Positions 8,565 through 12,976 of a DNA stretch of 12,976 bases are shown here, in pieces. The notes beneath the pieces were generated by a model. The model saw only the letters and a program-made list of their open reading frames with translations, ran no database searches and was not told the origin of the DNA. The position numbers were made by a program, and so were the translations under genes. The stretch's first letter is position 1; each line of letters starts with the position of its first letter. This stretch comes from Bacteroidia bacterium (GTDB lineage Bacteria > Bacteroidota > Bacteroidia > JAESSM01 > NORP286). The DNA lies in assembly GCA_016764115.1 (NCBI GenBank), contig JAESSM010000230.1, positions 1-12,976 of the forward strand, read 5' to 3'.

Positions 8565-9875
8565 TTAATTGAATCCCGGTGTTACAAAATAAAGCTCGTT
8601 CTCAGAAGGAAGTATTTTAATGATTTCTCCCGTTTTAACATTTACAAGTAAATCAAAGTTCATCTTTATACGTTTCTTTCTTTCTTTACCGTCTTTAATG
8701 ATTTTATCATGAGCATACCTAATTGGAATTTTCTTATTCTCATAAGGAACCCATACAGTTTTGTATGTATTTGGTTCTGCATATTTGTAAAGATTATCAT
8801 TTCCTCTACCACTATAATCCATAAGCAAATATTCATAGTTATCACCATAAATTCTCTTATATGTAAAAGAACACAATAAACTATCGCCAATACTAAATAA
8901 AGTTTTCTGGTTTCTTTTATCAACGATTTTTATTGGAGGCATTGCTTTGTTTTCCATAATATAAAACTCAATAGCAATATTTGAATCTAACTTGCTGGGT
9001 ATTGACAGCTCACCTTCATAATATTTATCATCCAGTTCATCAAACCATGATGTCATGCTTTTCCAAGTCATATTTTTGTAAAAATCAAGCGTTGCCAAAT
9101 CAAACGGTGTATTATTGTAATGATCATAATGATATCTATAGTCCTCTAATAATGAACCGCTTTTTAATTTTCCAATTTTATAAAAACCAGGTGCATCACA
9201 TTGGTTACCAACTGTGGGAATAAATTCAATTAATTGCCAATTATTGGTTATATATTTCCATTTAATAATATAGATACCATCTTTAATATTTAAATCTTTG
9301 TATAATTCATTACCCTTTAATTTTTGTTCTAAATATTCTAATACTTTATTTTGATCATCAATCATTCTTTTCGTACTTTCTCTTTTATATTTTTGCCAAC
9401 TTTTATAAAGCTGGTTAATTCCAACTTCGTGAAATGTTGCTATACAGAGTGACGCATCTAATGAATCAATCCATACCCTTTTACAATTGCCTGCAATGTC
9501 TGCTGGTAAAGTAGCTACTAATTTTTCTTTTGAATTTAGCGACCATTTTTTAGAATATATCTTATCCTCATCTTTGTAGTAAACACTTGTAAAGTCTGGA
9601 GTAAAATATAAGGATTGATAATAAAAAGAAGGAGAAAAGTTCAGTATAAAAGCAGTATCACCGGTGATGGGATCAAAATAATTTAAAGAGCTTCCTGATA
9701 CGTACAAAAGAATTTGCCCTTTCACCCTTTTTTTTACATTACCATTTTCAACAAAACCCTGTTTATTTGCGGTACTTGTATTATGCTCATTAATTTTTGG
9801 ATTAGAACCTGATTGACAATTAATACACTGCGTTACAAAAGCTATGAATATTAAGTTTTTGATAATTTTCTTCAT
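8565..9875 (-). CDS. Putative lipoprotein of unknown function
   Basis: A 436-residue protein I do not recognise. The N-terminus has KK, a hydrophobic stretch and two candidate lipidated cysteines (Cys17 in FVTQC, Cys20 in CINC). Neither matches a strict lipobox, so it may be a lipoprotein or simply periplasmic. A Ser/Asn/Lys-rich linker (about 21-50) leads to a stretch resembling one propeller or PQQ-type strand pair (ILLYVSGSSLNYFDPITGD, about 55-73) and a later similar piece near the C-terminus (DLLVNVKTGEIIKILP, about 410-425). The rest is rich in Lys, Tyr, Asn and Asp with no catalytic motif I can name. It lies 97 bases after the MoaD-like gene and 34 bases before the BNR gene on the same strand, so co-transcription is plausible. 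It looks more AT-rich than its neighbours, which may mark a lineage-specific insertion between two genes that usually adjoin. Confidence 0.72.
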   Translation of the reverse strand: MKKIIKNLIFIAFVTQCINCQSGSNPKINEHNTSTANKQGFVENGNVKKRVKGQILLYVSGSSLNYFDPITGDTAFILNFSPSFYYQSLYFTPDFTSVYYKDEDKIYSKKWSLNSKEKLVATLPADIAGNCKRVWIDSLDASLCIATFHEVGINQLYKSWQKYKRESTKRMIDDQNKVLEYLEQKLKGNELYKDLNIKDGIYIIKWKYITNNWQLIEFIPTVGNQCDAPGFYKIGKLKSGSLLEDYRYHYDHYNNTPFDLATLDFYKNMTWKSMTSWFDELDDKYYEGELSIPSKLDSNIAIEFYIMENKAMPPIKIVDKRNQKTLFSIGDSLLCSFTYKRIYGDNYEYLLMDYSGRGNDNLYKYAEPNTYKTVWVPYENKKIPIRYAHDKIIKDGKERKKRIKMNFDLLVNVKTGEIIKILPSENELYFVTPGFN

Positions 9876-9883
9876 ATTATTTC

Positions 9884-9896
9884 TAAAACAGTTTTA
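9884..9896. promoter_or_regulatory. 13-base palindrome ahead of the putative lipoprotein gene
   Basis: TAAAACAGTTTTA is a perfect inverted repeat with six-base arms around one A, 8 bases upstream of the lipoprotein ATG on the minus strand. It could be a small operator or be chance in AT-rich DNA. No TAnnTTTG element lies between it and the MoaD-like gene. Confidence 0.25.
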
Positions 9897-9972
9897 CTGG
9901 CCTATTGCAGATAAGCTGATTTTGTATTAACTGATTATTATTTAGATGAAAAAATCACAACTAATGCAAATT

Positions 9973-10245
9973 TCAACCACCGGACAACGCCTGCATGATA
10001 AACACCTCATCATTTCCTGCAACCTCATCGGTTAAATGCTCTCTATCCTTTATCATCTTATTGCTAATAAAAATGTTCACATGTTTACGTAACGCACCAT
10101 GCTCATCAACAATATAATCAGGAAGTTTTGGGTAGCTATCTTTTAGAACTTCAATGATCTCCGAAACTGTCGAAGCCTCAATTTCCAGTTCTGTTAACTG
10201 AGGATAGAATCTTTTTAAAGCAGAAGTAAATTTTACTTTGGGCAT
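9973..10245 (-). CDS. MoaD/ThiS-family ubiquitin-like protein with C-terminal Gly-Gly
   Basis: A 90-residue beta-grasp protein that ends in QALSGG, the di-glycine tail that is adenylated and then thiocarboxylated or conjugated in MoaD, ThiS and ubiquitin-like relatives. Other marks are the first strand (MPKVKFTSAL), a helix around 25-37 (STVSEIIEVLKDS), and the motif HGALRKHVNIFISNKMIKDRE (about 49-69). That last stretch is typical of a MoaD-like subfamily distinct from the molybdopterin MoaD; I recall it occurring beside BNR propeller proteins like the one at 7445-8530. No moaE, moeB, thiF, thiG or other sulfur-transfer gene is in the window, so the activating enzyme would have to be encoded elsewhere. 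The ATG is the only start that keeps the whole first strand. A strong promoter sits 5 bases upstream. The family call is strong; participation in molybdenum cofactor synthesis is unproven and, I think, unlikely. Confidence 0.88.
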   Translation of the reverse strand: MPKVKFTSALKRFYPQLTELEIEASTVSEIIEVLKDSYPKLPDYIVDEHGALRKHVNIFISNKMIKDREHLTDEVAGNDEVFIMQALSGG

Positions 10246-10250
10246 AATCC

Positions 10251-10281
10251 CAAAGCTAATAAATGTATTTTAATTAACAAT
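10251..10281 (-). promoter_or_regulatory. Bacteroidota-type promoter of the MoaD-like gene
   Basis: On the minus strand ATTG (10278-10281) is followed after exactly 19 bases by TAGCTTTG (10251-10258), matching the consensus TTG-N19-TAnnTTTG at all defined positions. The -7 element ends 5 bases before the ATG, so transcription should begin at or within a few bases of the start codon. The -33 element lies inside the final codons of the decayed gene at 10270-10595. Confidence 0.7.
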
Positions 10282-10595
10282 CAGCTTTCCTTTTCTTATT
10301 AATCCATTCTTAAATTGAATATCATACAAATATATTCCCTTTAACAGATCATCTTTTTCAATAACTCAGGTGATCAATGGTAAACTTCAAACGCGCTACT
10401 TCTCCAAAACCAGTGATCTCATTATTATCCGTTCTAACACAGGCACCGTATATTTTATTGTTGGCTTCCATGGGAATAGCTAATGTTAAAAAGCTTGTAT
10501 CATTCTCCACCAGCCATTTGGCTTCCAAATACATGGGTAGTACAAAATATGGAGAACATAAATAATAGTTGTTTGTATACCATTAACTTTTTCAT
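10270..10595 (-). pseudogene. Decayed remnant of a T9SS-secreted protein (cohesin-like domain and sorting tail)
   Basis: Three reading frames of one short region carry pieces of what looks like one class of protein. In frame one, from ATG 10595 to TGA 10500, 31 codons read like a signal peptide (MKKLMVYKQLLFMFSIF, then VFGSQMAGGE). In frame two, down to TGA 10358-10360, lies EAKWLVENDTSFLTLAI and then GACVRTDNNEITGFGEVARLKFTID. The latter resembles the GYGEIA segment of cohesin-like domains in secreted Bacteroidota proteins. In frame three, 10365-10270, lies DDLLKGIYLYDIQFKNGLIR and then KGKLIVN-stop, a typical end of a type A T9SS sorting domain. The domain is too short and the parts too close together, so internal deletions plus frameshifts are inferred. 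Frames one and two overlap, so the signal-peptide piece may be chance. Frames two and three are the firmer evidence. Confidence 0.62.
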
Positions 10596-11044
10596 TGTAA
10601 TTCTCTTTGGTGATATAATCTTTTCGAATATAGTACTAGTAGCACTTTAGCAGTAAAACTAATGCTAAATAAGTTAACTTACAATGTACAGTCATTAAGC
10701 GGTAAATTTCAGCCTTAATCGGTTAAGTTGGGGGCAATATTTGGAAATCCATGTTTAAAACATCAATTATGATACGTACATATACGTAAGAAATCGAGCA
10801 AAAGAATCGTTAAAAACTTGCCCATCATAAATTAAATAACGTATACAAATATAGTGGGTATGTATAGTGGCATAAAAACTACTATACAATGAATAAGAAG
10901 AAAGATTAAAGTGAAAACAATTAGAAATATTATTTTAAGCCAAATATGACTAGCGATATCACATGTAGGCGTAATATATTTTATTTCTCCATGTAAGATT
11001 TTTCTTATTATGAACAAAATTAACAACCAAATTTATACATCCCA
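10596..11044. other. Gene-poor stretch with short palindromes and direct repeats
   Basis: I find no convincing gene or known RNA here. Visible structure includes a 12-base palindrome TAAGTTAACTTA (10670-10681) and the direct pair TTAAGCGGT/TTAATCGGT (10695-10703, 10715-10723; 20 bases apart). TACGTA occurs twice, 10 bases apart (10773-10778, 10783-10788), and TATAGTGG twice, 13 bases apart (10850-10857, 10863-10870). A hairpin lies at 10861-10888. A minus-strand frame at 10832-11026 encodes a hydrophobic peptide but would need a TTG start. Confidence 0.45.
10861..10888 (+). repeat. Hairpin with ten-pair stem
   Basis: TGTATAGTGG (10861-10870) and CTACTATACA (10879-10888) pair along ten positions, one of them G·U on the plus strand, around the loop CATAAAAA. 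There is no following T-tract, so it is not a standard terminator. It could be part of an untranslated leader or an operator. Confidence 0.4.
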
Positions 11045-11266
11045 ATGAAACATTTAGAAATGATGCGTAATTCTGTCGCGCCCAACAACAATCACGGGAG
11101 TAAGCTACCTTTCACTTTTGATGAGGATGATGATTTCAACATCCATTTCAACCAAAATTGCCGAGTTGATAAAACTGAACTAATGGATGGCAATGTACTG
11201 GTAAAGTATTCAAAAGGAGAAATTGTTGGTATCACAGTCTATGAACCAGAAAATAGTCTTGATTAA
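11045..11266 (+). CDS. Small protein, possibly DUF2283-like
   Basis: A 73-residue ORF with an acidic, Asn-rich first half and a second half reading DGNVLVKYSKGEIVGITVYE (48-67). This resembles the end of DUF2283 proteins, where an I-V-x-Y-D-x-D-G-x-I-V-G-I-E-I pattern closes a small beta-rich fold; the match is from memory and not decisive. Met1, Met6 or Met7 could be the start; none has a ribosome site, as is usual in this phylum, and no TAnnTTTG element is visible upstream. The stop codon sits in the loop of a hairpin followed by eight Ts, which supports a real transcript ending here. DUF2283 genes have no firmly assigned function. Confidence 0.45.
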   Translation: MKHLEMMRNSVAPNNNHGSKLPFTFDEDDDFNIHFNQNCRVDKTELMDGNVLVKYSKGEIVGITVYEPENSLD

Positions 11267-11283
11267 AATTTTCTGTTTTTTTT
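11247..11283 (+). terminator. Intrinsic terminator at the end of the small ORF
   Basis: A perfect eight-pair stem, CAGAAAAT (11247-11254) with ATTTTCTG (11268-11275), a 13-base loop and an immediate run of eight Ts (11276-11283). The stem is AT-rich and so not very stable, but the layout is that of a rho-independent terminator. The TAA of the 73-residue ORF (11264-11266) falls inside the loop. Confidence 0.55.
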
Positions 11284-11375
11284 AGAATTGTGATGAAATG
11301 TTTATTGATTAGTGATAAGCCAGCCGTGAGCAAAGTTCGAAAGGGAAGAAGCTTCTAATTGAATGTTAAACTGGT

Positions 11376-11765
11376 ATGAATAAAATAAGGAATATAATTG
11401 TCTTAGAAGATGAAGAAATAGTTTCATTATCTATCAATTCCTGTTTAAGACATGCTGGTTATAATGTCCTGATGAGCTACAGTAATGTATTGGATTTATT
11501 AGTTTATTTAAAAACAAATAAGATCAAACCCGATCTAATTACAGTCGATATTTTCTTGAGCACTAAAACAAATGGCTATCAGGCTGTCGAAATTATCAAT
11601 GATGAGTTTCCCGAAATAAAGATCATCTATATCTCAGCCTATACAGATAATGAGACCATGAAAAAGATAGAAAATACAACCCATGCAGCTTTTCTAAAAA
11701 AACCATTTAAAGAAAGTACCCTGCTTAAAACAATAGAAAATATTAATGATTTGGTATTAAATTAG
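11376..11765 (+). CDS. Stand-alone CheY-like response regulator receiver
   Basis: A 129-residue protein that is a single receiver domain with no output module. Acidic pocket residues are Glu11/Asp12/Glu13 (VLEDEE), the phospho-acceptor is Asp58 (TVDIFL), the switch hydroxyl is Ser87 (YISAY) and the conserved Lys is Lys109 in KKPF, so all residues for phosphorylation are present. It probably works as a phosphate relay or by binding a partner. It follows the terminator at 11283 by about 90 bases and precedes the TPR gene by 181 bases on the same strand. No histidine kinase is seen in the window, so its partner lies elsewhere or beyond the right edge. The family call is firm; the process controlled is unknown. 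Confidence 0.92.
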   Translation: MNKIRNIIVLEDEEIVSLSINSCLRHAGYNVLMSYSNVLDLLVYLKTNKIKPDLITVDIFLSTKTNGYQAVEIINDEFPEIKIIYISAYTDNETMKKIENTTHAAFLKKPFKESTLLKTIENINDLVLN

Positions 11766-11946
11766 TACAATTCAGATCGAACTTATAACTCGTTAATTTC
11801 ATTCTACAGGCTTCTGACCGTCTCTCTTCCTCAAAATTATTGCTCTAACTTCATGATGATTATCAATTCACAAACTTCAAATTAACTAGTCACAATTAAT
11901 TTCTTATTCCTTACTTTAGAGCATAGAAAAATTATTATTCTCATTA

Positions 11947-12976
11947 ATGATCAAGCTTTGTTTTATGCTATTATCCTTAACCTGTTCCCTAACAGTTCAG
12001 TCACAAACGGATTCTACCAAAGTCAATCATTACATGGCAATGGCCGATTCACTTCTTGATGAAAGATATATTGACGCATCTATTCAGCAATATAAACAAG
12101 CACTTTCCATGTACTCAATCAATAAGAACTGGCAAAAGGTATCCGAATGCTTAAACGATATTGGATATGCTTACCATCTTGGATCAAATCCTGAAAAGGC
12201 TATGGAATATGTACAAAGTTCATTGGAACTTGCAATTAAGAAAGGTGGAGAAAACCATCTGGTTGTGGGACAGAATTACAATACTCTAGGAATTCTATTC
12301 ATGGATAATGGGTATTATGACAAGGCAAGCGACTGTTATAAAAAAGCCATTAAGATCAAATCCCATCATTTAGGCCCGGATCATTATGAAATATCCATTA
12401 TGTACAATAACATGGGAATATTGTTTCACAACAATGGTGATTTTGAAAAGGCATTGCTTTACTACAACAAAGCATTAAGTATTTGGATCGATAAATTGGG
12501 CAAGGAACATCGAAATATTGCCATTGGTCTGAATAACATTGGTCAAGTTTATTGGGAAAATGGCAAATATGATCTGGCATTGGAAAACCACAGGAAATGC
12601 CTCGACTTACTAAAAACACTGTTTGAAGAAGGCCACATCTGGTATGCCGGCACTTATAATAATCTCGGAATTGTCAACACAAGTATCGGTAATTTCGATA
12701 CGGCACTTCATTATTATACCTCTGCATTAGAAATTCGGTTAAACCTCTTGGGTGAGAGTCATTGGGAAATTGCAAACAGCTACGGAAATATTGGTGGTTT
12801 ATATCTTGAAATGAAAGACTATGAAAAAGCAGTAGAGTATTTTAGTAAAGATCTGGGTATTGAATTGAAGGTGTTCAAAGTCCCTCATCCATTAATAGCT
12901 TATTCTTATGGCAACCTTGCCAGAACTTATTTAAAAATGAATCAACTCCCCTTGGCTATAGATCAAATCCAAAAAG
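11947..12976 (+). CDS. Secreted/periplasmic tetratricopeptide repeat protein (3'-truncated)
   Basis: An open frame from ATG 11947 to the window edge, 343 codons with no stop. A signal peptide (MIKLCFMLLSLTCSLTVQSQ) is followed by TPR repeats with an exact 42-residue period: the conserved Gly of each helix A falls at residues 73, 115, 157, 199, 241 and 283, with an Ala in that place at 325. The repeats have the LG-x-x-H...A-x-x-Y-x-N-(I/L)-G-x-x-Y...G-(D/Y)-(Y/F)-(D/E)-K-A pattern of the long TPR_12 type. In Bacteroidota such arrays often precede a CHAT protease-like domain, and others precede a membrane helix with a kinase, SpoIIE or DNA-binding output. The part that would decide is past the edge. 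The receiver gene upstream leaves a signalling role open. The TPR call is secure, the overall function is not. Confidence 0.9.
   Translation, partial: MIKLCFMLLSLTCSLTVQSQTDSTKVNHYMAMADSLLDERYIDASIQQYKQALSMYSINKNWQKVSECLNDIGYAYHLGSNPEKAMEYVQSSLELAIKKGGENHLVVGQNYNTLGILFMDNGYYDKASDCYKKAIKIKSHHLGPDHYEISIMYNNMGILFHNNGDFEKALLYYNKALSIWIDKLGKEHRNIAIGLNNIGQVYWENGKYDLALENHRKCLDLLKTLFEEGHIWYAGTYNNLGIVNTSIGNFDTALHYYTSALEIRLNLLGESHWEIANSYGNIGGLYLEMKDYEKAVEYFSKDLGIELKVFKVPHPLIAYSYGNLARTYLKMNQLPLAIDQIQK

Noticed and set aside
9876..9972. Possible separate promoter for the lipoprotein gene
   Set aside because: No TAnnTTTG or TTG-N19 arrangement is present on the minus strand in this gap, so co-transcription from the MoaD-like promoter is the simpler reading.
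10377..10565. Plus-strand 62-residue ORF
   Set aside because: It lies opposite the decayed T9SS gene, whose minus-strand frames show recognisable protein motifs, whereas this frame shows none.
10832..11026. Minus-strand 64-residue hydrophobic ORF, with a TAnnTTTG match at 11028-11035
   Set aside because: It needs a TTG start, has no -33 element and no family resemblance. The -7 match would leave almost no room before the start. Random AT-rich DNA readily gives hydrophobic frames.
11347..11356. Ten-base palindrome AGAAGCTTCT ahead of the receiver gene
   Set aside because: Too short and isolated to call an operator; no second copy or promoter element is linked to it.
12398..12619. Minus-strand 73-residue ORF rich in Cys and Pro
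   Set aside because: It is antisense to the TPR array, whose plus frame has a clear 42-residue period and a signal peptide.

Overview
The window looks like chromosomal DNA of a free-living member of the Bacteroidota. It is AT-rich, shows no Shine-Dalgarno motifs ahead of starts, and carries TAnnTTTG-type -7 promoter elements. It also encodes proteins typical of that phylum: a two-component-regulator propeller sensor, a subtilase with a type IX secretion (T9SS) C-terminal sorting domain and PKD modules, and a secreted protein with 42-residue TPR repeats. No phage, IS element, CRISPR array, tRNA or rRNA gene is visible. Genus-level placement is not possible from what can be seen.

Layout. Bases 1-3018 (+) hold most of a large membrane sensor (beta-propellers, Y_Y_Y domain, one membrane helix, coiled coil, SpoIIE/PP2C phosphatase), truncated at its 5' end by the window edge. 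It converges on serA (3082-4308, -), a phosphoglycerate dehydrogenase with an ACT domain. Imperfect inverted repeats lie on both sides of serA. After a 440-base non-coding stretch comes a secreted multidomain subtilisin-like protease (4749-7424, +; the frame stays open upstream but the signal peptide sets the start). This converges on a minus-strand group of three genes: a MoaD/ThiS-like ubiquitin-fold protein ending in Gly-Gly (9973-10245), a poorly conserved putative lipoprotein (8565-9875) and a cytoplasmic six-Asp-box BNR propeller protein (7445-8530). The MoaD-like gene has a near-ideal Bacteroidota promoter only 5 bases from its ATG, which implies a leaderless or almost leaderless message. 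That promoter overlaps the 3' end of a decayed gene (10270-10595, -) which still encodes, in different frames, a cohesin-like stretch and a T9SS tail.

Bases 10596-11044 carry no convincing gene but hold several short palindromes and direct repeats. To the right, on the plus strand, are a small possible DUF2283-like ORF (11045-11266) followed by a hairpin/T8 terminator, a stand-alone CheY-like receiver (11376-11765), and a secreted TPR protein (11947 onward) that runs off the window.

How the genes work together. The window is a series of short, mostly independent transcription units. The best candidate for a little-described system is the MoaD-like/BNR-propeller pair: both belong to subfamilies that I recall occurring side by side in many genomes without an assigned pathway, and here a lipoprotein gene sits between them. 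Signalling genes (propeller-SpoIIE sensor, lone receiver, TPR protein) lie at the two ends, but nothing in the sequence links them directly.
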